A stretch of 59,222 bases of DNA from positions 1 to 59,222 of the forward strand of contig NZ_VIRL01000031.1 of the NCBI RefSeq assembly GCF_006874465.1. The letters are read 5' to 3'. The notes under the pieces are model-generated. The model did no database searches, was not told the origin of the DNA, and saw only the letters and a program-made list of their open reading frames with translations. Positions 51,616 to 59,222 of the stretch are shown one piece after another. The DNA comes from Microbispora bryophytorum (GTDB lineage Bacteria > Actinomycetota > Actinomycetes > Streptosporangiales > Streptosporangiaceae). The stretch's first letter is position 1. Every line of letters starts with the position of its first letter. A program made the translations under genes and the position numbers.

Positions 51616-52849
51616 ATGGGAGCGATCACGTGTGGCACCTTCGCCGTCGTGGTCCTGAGCGCCGTGCTGTCCGCGCTGTTCGTCGCTTGGTTCGGCCCGG
51701 CCCGCGCCACCGAGTCCGCCACCGAGTCCACCGGGACCGCCGCCGGGACCGCCGTCGGGGCCCTCAGCCAGACGCAGGCCAGGTCACGTGTCGTGGTGCG
51801 GCCGGCCGCCGCCGCACCGGCGCGGGCCACGGTCGCCCCCGCGCAGGCCGCCGCCCCCATGCAGACAGCACCGGCGCAGGCCGCACCGGCGCAGGCAGCA
51901 CCGGCGCAAGCCGCTCCTCCCGTGCCCTTGGTGACCGTCACCGTGACCGTCACGCCGTCGCCGTCCCCCTCGCCGGGCCGCATCAGGGTGGGTTACGTCC
52001 CCCAGCGCGGCGCGTACGGCGCCACGTCCACCGTGCGCGACCTCGACACCAGCGGGCTGGCGGGCAGGCTGACCCACGTCCTCTACGCCTTCGCGAACAT
52101 CGACCCCGGCTCGCTGACCTGTCTCACCGGGGTCACCCGGCCGCTCGCGCCCGACCCGAACGACCCCGACCAGGGTGACGGCGCGGGCGACGCCTGGGCC
52201 GACTACCAGCGCGGTTTCACGGCCGCCGAGTCGCTGGACGGCGTGGCCGACCCACCGGACGCCCCGCTCGCCGGCAACTTCAACCAGCTGAAGAAGCTCA
52301 AGGCCCGCCACCCCGGCCTGAAGGCACTGATCTCGATCGGCGGCTGGACCTACTCCAAATACTTCTCGGATGTCGCGCGGACCGCCGCCACCCGGCAGAG
52401 GTTCGTGAAGTCGTGCCTCGACGCGTACATCAGGGGTGATCTTCCGGGCGCCGGGGGCAGGGGTGGTCCGGGCAGCGCGGCGGGCGTCTTCGACGGCGTC
52501 GACGTCGACTGGGAATGGCCCGGCGGTGAGGGGCACCTGGGCAACCACACGGGCATCGGCGACAGGCGGAACCTGACGGCCCTGCTGGCCGAGTTCCGTG
52601 CGCAACTCGACGCGCTCGGTGCGGCCACCGGCCGCCACTATCCGCTGTCGGTCTACCTTCCCGCCGACCACGATCGCATCGACGCCGGCTTCGACCTGCA
52701 GAAGCTGGTCGGCCTCGTCGACTTCGTCAACGTGCAGAGCGACGGCCGGCACGCCGTCCGCGAGGGTGCGATCCTGCGCTGACCGCGCTCGCTTTGACCG
52801 TACTCACCCCAACGGACGAGTAGCCGGCCCTAACGCGCGCATAACCCGG
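51491..52849. repeat. 13-bp direct repeat flanking the truncated chitinase
   Basis: GCGCATAACCCGG occurs at 51491-51503 and again at 52837-52849, just before and after the truncated GH18 gene. It could be a shared promoter element or a recombination footprint. Confidence 0.6.
51616..52782 (+). CDS. GH18 chitinase-like protein lacking the end of its barrel
   Basis: 388-residue exported protein with an N-terminal signal/TM (VVVLSAVLSALFVAWF) and a long Ala/Pro/Thr-rich linker (to about residue 120, with a 15-bp APAQA repeat). A GH18 barrel follows: IRVGYVPQRG, LAGRLTHVLYAFANID, LKALISIGGWTYSKYFSDVA and the catalytic GVDVDWEWPGGEG (last Glu is the acid). After VGLVDFVNVQ, the end of strand 6, it turns into SDGRHAVREGAILR and stops. 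Strands 7-8, about 100 or more residues, are absent. Probably a truncated, inactive gene. Confidence 0.75.
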   Translation: MGAITCGTFAVVVLSAVLSALFVAWFGPARATESATESTGTAAGTAVGALSQTQARSRVVVRPAAAAPARATVAPAQAAAPMQTAPAQAAPAQAAPAQAAPPVPLVTVTVTVTPSPSPSPGRIRVGYVPQRGAYGATSTVRDLDTSGLAGRLTHVLYAFANIDPGSLTCLTGVTRPLAPDPNDPDQGDGAGDAWADYQRGFTAAESLDGVADPPDAPLAGNFNQLKKLKARHPGLKALISIGGWTYSKYFSDVARTAATRQRFVKSCLDAYIRGDLPGAGGRGGPGSAAGVFDGVDVDWEWPGGEGHLGNHTGIGDRRNLTALLAEFRAQLDALGAATGRHYPLSVYLPADHDRIDAGFDLQKLVGLVDFVNVQSDGRHAVREGAILR

Positions 52850-52945
52850 CTCAGCACGTAGACCGGCGATGACAAGGTTCGTTAGGAACGCTGTCAGATT
52901 GGGTCTTGTGAACCAGCGACCGCGAAGCTACGATCCGTACAACTG

Positions 52946-52962
52946 TTAGGAAACTTTCCTAA
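52946..52962. promoter_or_regulatory. Perfect palindrome TTAGGAAACTTTCCTAA
   Basis: 17-bp perfect inverted repeat (8+1+8) in the 5' region of the chitinase remnant. A partial TTAGGAA lies some 60 bp upstream. Likely operator of a sugar-responsive repressor controlling chitin use; the protein is not identified here. Confidence 0.65.
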
Positions 52963-53141
52963 GAGAAAGATCGGGAGCCGGAAATGGCCCTTCCTCACCC
53001 CTAGCGTCTTCCTCTCGCATCCCGCCACCAGACGCCCTTCAGCGCAGTAGGGCCGGTGCTGTTCCGATTGGCCGCACCCGTCAGGCGCCGGCCGTACGGA
53101 CTCCCATGACCTCCCCGTTCACCCCCACAGAGGTTGTGTCC

Positions 53142-53451
53142 ATGCGAACCAGGCACCTCTGGCGTGCGCTCGCCGCGATGGGCGGGGTCGCACCGAGGCT
53201 CGGCCCGAACGCGGTGTGCCGCCCGCGCCGTACGCCGGCGACGGCTACACGAGCACGGCCGAGGTGCACAGCGCCTTCGGCTGCTTCGGCTGCCGGGCGA
53301 AGGCGACGGGCTGCGGTTCCCACCGGCCGCACGGCGTCTTCCCCGGACTGCGCGGCCTCATGGCGTGGTCCGTCGACTGGGACAGGCACACGGGCTCCGA
53401 GTTCTCCCGCCTCCACAGGGCGTATCTCGACGCCCTGAAGCGATCCGCCAC
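53142..53451 (+). pseudogene. GH18 chitinase remnant
   Basis: ATG 53142 starts what looks like a signal-peptide beginning (MRTRHLWRALAAMGGV). In another frame, from about 53216 to 53451, the DNA encodes the last ~78 residues of a GH18 enzyme: YAGDGYTSTAEVHSAF, ATGCGSHRPHGVFPGLRGLMAWSVDWDRHTGSEFSR and HRAYLDALKR. The catalytic barrel is missing and no stop follows the remnant. I read this as an internally deleted chitinase gene. Confidence 0.7.
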
Positions 53452-53505
53452 CCAACCTCCCATCCGACCCCCCATCCAACCCCCCAACCACCATTGCGAG
53501 GAAGA

Positions 53506-54990
53506 ATGCAGCTTCGCTTCGGTACGGGCCGGCCCGCCAGGGCGGCCCTCGCCCTGCTCGCCTCCCTCCTCCTGGCCGTCGCAGGACTGGTCGCGGGAAC
53601 GGCCGCGTCCGCCTCGGCGGCCCCGAACAGCGTGGTCATGCTGGCCTATCCGGCCTGGGCCCCGAACACCTGGTACGCCATCGGCGCCCGGGTGACCTAC
53701 AACGGTGCCGACTACGAGTGCATCCAGGCGCACACATCCCTGACCGGCTGGGAGCCGCCGATCGTCCCGGCGCTGTGGAAGAAGGTCAGCGGCGGAGGCA
53801 ACCCGTCCCCGAGCCCGTCCCCGAGCCCGACGCCTCCGTCCGGCGCGCCGGGCAAGCCGGGCAACCCGTCGGTCACCGGCACCACGAACTCGTCGATCTC
53901 GCTGTCGTGGTCGGCGTCAAGTGGCACGGTGACCGGCTACCGCGTCTACGAGGGCACCTCGGTCAAGGCGACCGTCGGCGGCGCCGGTGCCACGATCTCC
54001 GGCCTCGGCACCTGCACCACCCACACGTACACGGTCAAGGCGTACAACTCGAACGGCGAGTCCGCGGCGAGCGGGTCGGTGACCGGCGCCACCACGGGCT
54101 GCCCCACGAGCGGCGGGAAGCTCCCCGGCGCGCCGTACCTGTATGAGGGCTGGGGCAACCCGCCGAACCCGGCCACGGTCATGAACGCCACCGGGGTCAA
54201 GCAGTTCACGATGGCCTTCATGCTCTCCGGCGGCGGCTGCACCCCGGCCTGGGACGGCTCCCGCCCGCTGTCCGGCAGCGCCGACGCCTCCGCGATCTCG
54301 CAGATCAAGGCCGCGGGCGGCAACGTCCAGATCTCCTTCGGCGGCTGGTCGGGCAACAAGCTCGGCCCCAACTGCTCCAGCTCGTCCGCCTTCGCCTCGG
54401 CCGTCCAGCAGGTCGTCAACGCCTACAACCCGGCCGCGGTCGACTTCGACATCGAGAACAGCGACGAGTTCGAGAACGAGGCCGTCCAGGACCGCATCCT
54501 CGGCGGACTGAAGATCGTCAAGCAGAACAACCCGAACGTCAAGGTCGTCGTCACCTTCGGCACCAGCACGACCGGCCCGACCTGGTGGGGCACGCGGCTG
54601 ATCAACCAGTCGAAGGCGCTCGGCGTCAACATCGACAACTACACGATCATGCCGTTCGACTTCGGCGGCGGCGCGAACATGTACCAGAACACGGTCAACG
54701 CGTCCGAGGGCCTGAAGAACGCGCTCAAGGCGGCCTGGGGCTGGAGCGACGCCCAGGCGTACGCGCACATGGGCATCTCGGGCATGAACGGCCTGTCCGA
54801 CCAGCAGGAGCTCACCTCGGTGGCCACCTGGACCCAGATCCGCGACTGGGCCAAGTCCAAGGGCCTGGGTCGGCTCGCCTTCTGGGCGGTCAACCGCGAC
54901 CGCGGCTGCCCGGGCGGCGGCGTGGTGTCGAACTGCAGCGGCATCGCGCAGAACGACTGGGACTTCACCAGGATCACCGCGGGCTTCTGA
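53506..54990 (+). CDS. Secreted GH18 chitinase with CBM and FnIII modules
   Basis: 494-residue enzyme degrading chitin. Signal peptide (1 to ~38), then a CBM5/12-type chitin-binding module with AYPAWAPNTWYAIGARVTYNGADYECIQAHTSL, a PSPSPSPSP linker and a FnIII domain (about 125-205). The GH18 catalytic domain of the ChiC/ChiD-like clade (about 215-494) carries VQISFGGWSGN and the DxDxE site AVDFDIENSDE, with IDNYTIMPFDFGGG at the substrate-assisting strand. ATG 53506 follows GAGGAAG. It lies downstream of two damaged relatives and ends with a hairpin. Confidence 0.92.
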   Translation: MQLRFGTGRPARAALALLASLLLAVAGLVAGTAASASAAPNSVVMLAYPAWAPNTWYAIGARVTYNGADYECIQAHTSLTGWEPPIVPALWKKVSGGGNPSPSPSPSPTPPSGAPGKPGNPSVTGTTNSSISLSWSASSGTVTGYRVYEGTSVKATVGGAGATISGLGTCTTHTYTVKAYNSNGESAASGSVTGATTGCPTSGGKLPGAPYLYEGWGNPPNPATVMNATGVKQFTMAFMLSGGGCTPAWDGSRPLSGSADASAISQIKAAGGNVQISFGGWSGNKLGPNCSSSSAFASAVQQVVNAYNPAAVDFDIENSDEFENEAVQDRILGGLKIVKQNNPNVKVVVTFGTSTTGPTWWGTRLINQSKALGVNIDNYTIMPFDFGGGANMYQNTVNASEGLKNALKAAWGWSDAQAYAHMGISGMNGLSDQQELTSVATWTQIRDWAKSKGLGRLAFWAVNRDRGCPGGGVVSNCSGIAQNDWDFTRITAGF

Positions 54991-55023
54991 CTCGTCCACC
55001 TGCCGACGGCCATAGGGAGGTCA

Positions 55024-55060
55024 GAGGGATCCGGGCGCGGCCCGCCGGACCGGATCCCTC
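55024..55060 (+). terminator. Hairpin after the chitinase gene
   Basis: Perfect 11-bp arms GAGGGATCCGG (55024-55034) and CCGGATCCCTC (55050-55060), 33 bp after the stop. No T-run; probable terminator of the kind common in high-GC actinobacteria. Confidence 0.7.
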
Positions 55061-55141
55061 ACCGTCCCAGGCGATGCAAGCGCGGACCGACGCGAGTCGC
55101 GCGCCCATGATCAGGCGACCGGTCCGGCGGGGACGACCCCC

Positions 55142-55243
55142 CTACCCGCCGCGCCGGTCGCCCCCATGCGTGGGGGCGAGCAGGCCGATCAGCATCCCGA
55201 CGATCACGGCCACGGCGAGGGTGGTCCACAGGCGAATTTTCAT
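55142..55243 (-). CDS. 33-residue single-span membrane peptide
   Basis: Small gene: ATG at 55243, TAG at 55142. The product is a short basic start (MKIRLW), one hydrophobic helix TTLAVAVIVGMLIGLLA, and a polar tail THGGDRRGG. AGGAGA lies five bases before the ATG, which is the main reason to believe it. It is divergent from the membrane protein at 55369 and I know of no named family. Confidence 0.55.
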   Translation of the reverse strand: MKIRLWTTLAVAVIVGMLIGLLAPTHGGDRRGG

Positions 55244-55368
55244 GAAGTCTCCTGGATGTAACGCTCCGTGGTCACACTACCCCGAATCGTGACGGATCGC
55301 GACGGCCGGATGGCCGAATCGGGGATCGAGTCGCCTGTTCGCCGTTCGTCGGGCAGGCTTGGCTCGTC

Positions 55369-56742
55369 ATGGAATACGCGATCCCCACCAGCATCGTCCT
55401 CGTCGCCGGCGTCGTGCTCGCGCTCGCCGCCCAATGGAAGGGCTGGCGGCCGTCCCTGGCCGTCACGCTCACGCTCGGCATCGCCGTACGCGTGCTGATC
55501 ATGGTCCTGTCGGCCAGGGACACCCACTGGCAGCCGGTCGACTACGTCAACAGCTTCCAGCCCGCCGGCGTGGCGATCCTCGACCACCGTGATCCGGTGC
55601 TGGAGAGCAACGGCGGATGGCACTTCCTCCCGACGATCCCGTACATGTACGGCCTGCTGCTGTGGCTGGGCATCCCGTGGGAGTACGCCGGCCGCATCGT
55701 CACCGTCGTCGCCGACGTCGTGCTGATCCCGCTGGTCGGCAAACTGGCGGGTGCACGGACCGAGAAACTGCGCGCCTTCCAGTACGCCTGCAACCCCCTC
55801 GCGATCCTCGTCGCCTCCGCGCACGGCCAGGTCGAGCCGGTCTCTCTGGTCTTCGGGGTCGCGGCGTACGTCGTGGCGCGCGGCCCGGGCGGATGGCGGC
55901 GCCCCGAGCCTCTGCCGTGGGCCCGCATACGGCTCGCGAACCGTGGCCTGCCGCTGCCCTGGATCTCGCCGGGCGAGATCGTGCGGCGCATCGTCCACCC
56001 GTCGCAGGAGGATCGCGCGGCGACGGGCCGGGCCGTGTGGGCGGGGCTGCTCATGGGGCTCGCGCTCTGCGCGAAGAGCTGGCCGGTGATCCTCGTGCCG
56101 GCCCTGCTGATGTTCCTGCCCGGACTGCGCAGCCGCCTGGTCTCGCTGGTCGCGACCGGTGTCCCGCCGGTGTTCTTCCTGCTGACGCTCCCGATCGGCG
56201 GCTGGACGGAGTGGCGGCAGTTGCCCGAGGTGCTCAACACCATCGGGCTGCGGCCCAGCGACGTCCGCCCGATCACGGGGGACTGGGGCTGGACCACCCT
56301 GGTCAGCGGCGGCAACTGGAACCTCGACCCGCTCCCGGCCAGGATCGGCCAGTACATGATCTACGCCGCGATCGTCGCCTGCCTCGTCTGGTGGCGCAAG
56401 GCCGACCCCGTCGACGTCACGATCGCGATCCTGCTGTCCTTCATGATCTTCACGCCGCGCCTCGGCGCGCAGTACCTGCTGTGGTTCATGCCGTTCCTGG
56501 TCGCCCGGCCCACTCGCTGGGCCTGGCCGGCGATCATCGGCAGCACGTTGTGGGCCGCGATCGGCTACATCGTGCTCACCCAGTTCCACGGGGCCAAGTG
56601 GGGGGAGCTGCACGCGCCCTGGGCGATCAGTTCGCTCGTGCTGTTCCCGGTGCTGATCGCGGCCATCCCTTGGCGGCGCAGGCATATGGAGACCCCGCCG
56701 GTGCCGGTCCCGGGGGAGGAGAACGCCGTCCCCGCCGCCTGA
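55369..56742 (+). CDS. Polytopic membrane protein, GT-C glycosyltransferase-like
   Basis: 457 residues with about ten TM helices. An early extracytoplasmic loop after TM2 holds RDTHWQPVDYVNSFQPAG, with acidic residues as in GT87/GT39-type mannosyltransferases. Later come AFQYACNPLAILVASAHGQVEPVSL and FTPRLGAQYLLWFMPFLVARPTRWAWP. These resemble polyprenyl-phosphate-mannose-using enzymes. A ~50-residue cytoplasmic loop (RRPEPLPWARIRLANRGLPLPW) is present. The acceptor is unknown. Confidence 0.72.
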   Translation: MEYAIPTSIVLVAGVVLALAAQWKGWRPSLAVTLTLGIAVRVLIMVLSARDTHWQPVDYVNSFQPAGVAILDHRDPVLESNGGWHFLPTIPYMYGLLLWLGIPWEYAGRIVTVVADVVLIPLVGKLAGARTEKLRAFQYACNPLAILVASAHGQVEPVSLVFGVAAYVVARGPGGWRRPEPLPWARIRLANRGLPLPWISPGEIVRRIVHPSQEDRAATGRAVWAGLLMGLALCAKSWPVILVPALLMFLPGLRSRLVSLVATGVPPVFFLLTLPIGGWTEWRQLPEVLNTIGLRPSDVRPITGDWGWTTLVSGGNWNLDPLPARIGQYMIYAAIVACLVWWRKADPVDVTIAILLSFMIFTPRLGAQYLLWFMPFLVARPTRWAWPAIIGSTLWAAIGYIVLTQFHGAKWGELHAPWAISSLVLFPVLIAAIPWRRRHMETPPVPVPGEENAVPAA

Positions 56743-56778
56743 GACGACGGTCCCGCCCGTCTCAGGTCACGGTGAGGC

Positions 56779-57189
56779 TCAGGTCACGATGAGGCGGACC
56801 ATGTGGCCGTGGCTCTTGAAACCGGGCGGGTCACCGTCGAGCACTCCGGTCACGCACTCGAACACGCCCGGCGCGGCCTGCCGTACGAAGAAGACGGCCT
56901 CGGCGATCGCCGACAGCAGCCGGATCACGTCGCGTTGCACGTGGACGCCTTCCCTGTCGCCGGCCAGCGAGACCGTCACCTCGTACACGCCGTCGTCGAG
57001 CAGGCGCTCACCGGTCAGCAGCCACTCCGACCCGCACGCACGGCGCAGGTGGGGGAGCAGATGAGCCTCGGGTTCCTCCGCCACCCAGCCGTCCCGTGCC
57101 ATCGCGTCCAGCAGGGCGGACACCTGTGGCTCCATCGCCGAGGCGTCCGCGATCCCGGTGAGGAGCTCGTCGCCGTCCCAACGCCGCAT
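56779..57189 (-). CDS. Hypothetical acidic protein
   Basis: 136-residue soluble protein, no recognised domain. It begins MRRWDGDELLTGIADASAMEPQVSALLDAMARDGWVAEEPEAHLLPHL and ends in a beta-rich half (YEVTVSLAGD, EAVFFVRQAAPGVFECVTGVLDG). Codon bias is normal for the region. Role unknown. Confidence 0.65.
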   Translation of the reverse strand: MRRWDGDELLTGIADASAMEPQVSALLDAMARDGWVAEEPEAHLLPHLRRACGSEWLLTGERLLDDGVYEVTVSLAGDREGVHVQRDVIRLLSAIAEAVFFVRQAAPGVFECVTGVLDGDPPGFKSHGHMVRLIVT

Positions 57190-57265
57190 GATCAGAGCCT
57201 AAGCCGGAGCACGGCGGCGCTGCCCGCAGACGCTCCGTGTCGTCGCCCGCCTCACGGCCCTGGCC

Positions 57266-57460
57266 ATGGCTCCGCCCGAAATGTCGCCCCACAGCCAGCA
57301 GCGTCTCCACCCGCAGGGTGCGGGGGCGCGCATCCGCCGCGGAACGCTGCTCACCGGGATCGTCACCATCCTGCGCAACGAGAACGGCTTCGTCGAGGTC
57401 CGCGCGGCCACGGCCGCCGAGGCCGCGCGAGTGCTCGGCGTCGAACGGCTGCCCGGCTGA
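57266..57460 (+). CDS. Small hypothetical protein
   Basis: 64-residue reading frame with strong third-position GC. The C-terminal half is protein-like (LLTGIVTILRNENGFVEVRAATAAEAARVLGVERLPG), suggesting a small beta-alpha domain. No clear ribosome site, and no family recognised. It could also be a non-coding stretch between two minus-strand genes. Confidence 0.4.
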   Translation: MAPPEMSPHSQQRLHPQGAGARIRRGTLLTGIVTILRNENGFVEVRAATAAEAARVLGVERLPG

Positions 57461-57475
57461 CCTGGCCGGACGACG

Positions 57476-58573
57476 TCACCGAGGTTCGGGCTGTCCGGGT
57501 TGTTCTGGCTGCGGGTCTGCCTGGGACGCCGGGGAGCGTTCAGGCAACCGCCCGGAGATGAGCGCGGCGGCCCACGCGCCGTCCGGGTCGCTGTCGACGA
57601 GCAGAGCGCGGACGAGCAGGCTCAGCGGGATCGCCAGCAGCGCGCCGAGGGGACCGAGCACCCACGCCCAGACGATCAGGGAGAGGAACGTGGCCGTGGT
57701 GGACAAACCCACGGCGTCACCCAGGAACTTCGGCTGGATGAACGACTGGATCACCACGTTGATCGCGATGTACGCCACGATCACCAGCAGCATCGTCTTG
57801 GGCCCGCCCTCCAGCAGCCCGAGCAGCGCCGGCGGGATGAGGCCCAGGATGAACCCGATGTTCGGGATGTAGTTCGTGATGAGGGCGAGCACCCCCCACA
57901 GCAGCGGGAGCGGCACGCTCAGCACGTACAACGCGATCACGTCCAGGACCGAGCAGATGAGGCCGAAGACGGTCGAGACGATCAGATAACGGCGCGTCCT
58001 GTACGTGAAGGTCTTGAGCGCGCGGGCGAGGGCCGGCCGTTCGGTCGAGGCGGCGTCCACGATCCGGGCGAACACAGGAGCGTCGAGGCTCATGGCCAGC
58101 AGCAGCACGACGATCAGGAACAGGCTCGACAACACTCCCAGAAGGCTGCTCAACACGCTCTGGGCGAGGCCGATCACCTTGCCGAAATCGAGCGACGACA
58201 GCGCCTTGTTGAGTTGCTCACTCCCGTAGCCGAGACCCGCCGCCCAGTGCTGGAGGTCGGCCACCATCGCGTTGAACTGGTCCGCGTACGTGGGAGCCAG
58301 GATCGCGAGTTGCGCGGCGGCGAGGCTGAGCACCGCGACCATGCCGAGCAGGACCAGCAGCACCACGGCGAGAGGGAAGGCCACCTGCAGCCATACCGGC
58401 GCGTTGTGGCGGGCCAGCCAGCCGCGTACCGGGGAGACGGCGATGACGAGGGTCAGCGCCAGGACGACCGGGCCGACGATTGAGCCCACCGCCTGGACGC
58501 CGGCGAGCGTTATCACCGCGGCAGCGGCGCAGACCAGCACGATCAGGGCGCGAGGGAACCCCTGTCGAGTCAC
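57476..58573 (-). CDS. AI-2E family membrane transporter
   Basis: 365-residue polytopic protein of the AI-2E/PurR-regulated permease family, many members of which are ion or small-molecule exporters rather than AI-2 carriers. Signatures are LLWGVLALITNYIPNIGFILGLIPPALLGLLEGG, VVIQSFIQPKFLGDAVGLSTTATFLSLIVWAWVLGPLGALLAIPLSLLVRALL. A Pro/Gln/Glu-rich C-tail follows. GTG start at 58573. Confidence 0.88.
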   Translation of the reverse strand: MTRQGFPRALIVLVCAAAAVITLAGVQAVGSIVGPVVLALTLVIAVSPVRGWLARHNAPVWLQVAFPLAVVLLVLLGMVAVLSLAAAQLAILAPTYADQFNAMVADLQHWAAGLGYGSEQLNKALSSLDFGKVIGLAQSVLSSLLGVLSSLFLIVVLLLAMSLDAPVFARIVDAASTERPALARALKTFTYRTRRYLIVSTVFGLICSVLDVIALYVLSVPLPLLWGVLALITNYIPNIGFILGLIPPALLGLLEGGPKTMLLVIVAYIAINVVIQSFIQPKFLGDAVGLSTTATFLSLIVWAWVLGPLGALLAIPLSLLVRALLVDSDPDGAWAAALISGRLPERSPASQADPQPEQPGQPEPR

Positions 58574-59222
58574 GTCCCGTTCCTACCCCTTCTCCTTGTG
58601 AAAAGGCTGTGCAAGGTGGATCAGTCGTAGCACGCCCGGGCCCCTACCCTTGTCGGCGCGGGCGAGTCGTGACGGGAATGAGGCCGGGTCGCGCGCCGTC
58701 CGATTCGTGCGGCAGTTGCAAGCGACAGATGACCTGCGGGAATAGGTCGCCGGATGGGTGCGTTGGAGGTTGGCCGGGCCAAGCCGTCGGCAGGCCCTGG
58801 TAATCTTGTGGTGTCGGCGCGGTTCGGCGCACTTCTCTTCGATCACTTCGGTGGTTGTCTTGCGTGTGCGGGCTTGTTGCCGGTGGCTTCTCGTGCTTTT
58901 CGATCTTTCTGGTTCGGTGGTTTTGCGTCGGGCTGGGGGTTCGGGTAAGTTAGAGGGGTTGCCCCGGAAACGGGGTGGTCGAATTCCTGTCGGTTGGCGG
59001 GTTTCGGGTCAAATTAGGTCCCGGTGGGGCGGATTTGACACGGAAGAGCCGGTCGGGAAGAATTAAGACCAGCAGGACAAAAGAAAAACAAACGGTGAAA
59101 CGCCCCGGAGTGCGGGACCTGTTAAAGGGTTTCGGGTGATGGTGGTCGCGTCCGTTTCTTGAGAACTCAACAGTGTGCTAAAAGCCAGTGCATGAATCAT
59201 GCATGACCCCGTCATAGCGGCA
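58574..59222 (+). promoter_or_regulatory. rRNA operon promoter and leader region
   Basis: No protein gene is seen in the last 649 bp. Promoter-like pairs are TTGCGT (58923-58928) with TAAGTT (58946-58951), and TTGACA (59035-59040) with AAGAAT (59058-59063), each with 17-bp spacing. TTCTTGAGAACTCAACAGTG at about 59157-59176 is the boxA-like antitermination element that precedes actinobacterial 16S genes. TGCATGAATCATGCA (59189-59203) is a palindrome that may begin the RNase III processing stem. The 16S gene itself lies beyond the window. Confidence 0.85.

Noticed and set aside
53216..53695. Intact 159-codon gene
   Set aside because: The first part is the C-terminal end of a GH18 enzyme and the rest reads through the start of the intact chitinase gene in another frame, so it is a remnant.

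Overview
The window is high-GC actinobacterial chromosome. Family content and style suggest an order such as Streptosporangiales: frequent GTG starts, a conservon-type GTPase, tandem type I signal peptidases, DUF2469 and DivIVA-domain proteins, a SARP/AfsR-type regulator, secreted GH18 chitinases with CBM and FnIII modules, and a TTGACA-type rRNA promoter region. No IS element, prophage, tRNA or CRISPR array was seen.

Layout. (1) 1-9000: the tail of a conservon GTPase, then the conserved translation/secretion block ffh, rpsP, KH protein, rimM, trmD, rplS, two signal peptidases, rnhB and DUF2469, with a DUF4232 lipoprotein on the minus strand. (2) 9000-15200: a LytM-like protein (+) followed by xerC, dprA, comM and yraN (all -). 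Compared with my recollection of the M. tuberculosis order, this whole segment is inverted. (3) 15200-23800: a CoA-transferase, then rpsB, tsf, pyrH, frr, cdsA and rlmN, with a suppressor-of-fused-domain gene between cdsA and rlmN. (4) 23800-27700: a two-gene ABC exporter, a DivIVA-domain protein, a nitrilase-family amidohydrolase and a cyclase-family hydrolase. (5) 27700-35500: a polyamine module with a divergent Lrp regulator, an aminobutyraldehyde-type dehydrogenase, a PotABCD-type importer and a PuuB-like FAD oxidase. (6) 35500-45800: a lipoprotein serine hydrolase, a two-component system, a phosphotriesterase-family protein that has lost nearly all metal ligands, an SDR, a SnoaL-like protein, a VC0807-type membrane protein, a luciferase-like monooxygenase, a LysE exporter, and a methanethiol-oxidase (SBP56) gene coupled to a membrane protein. 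(7) 45800-51300: a large SARP-NTPase regulator and a DrrAB-type ABC exporter. (8) 51600-55100: a chitinase cluster with one GH18 gene lacking its C-terminal barrel, one GH18 remnant and one intact chitinase. (9) 55100-59222: a 33-residue membrane peptide, a GT-C-like membrane protein, small hypotheticals, an AI-2E family transporter, and finally an rRNA operon promoter/leader that ends before 16S begins.

A recurring feature is short tandem duplication. Arrays inside genes have periods divisible by three (9, 12, 15, 18, 24 bp), while most arrays between genes do not (11, 17, 22, 34 bp). The most noteworthy single items are the metal-less phosphotriesterase homologue, the inverted segment with its minisatellites flanking xerC, the coupled methanethiol-oxidase/membrane-protein pair with a palindromic promoter site, and the decaying chitinase locus with a perfect 17-bp palindrome.
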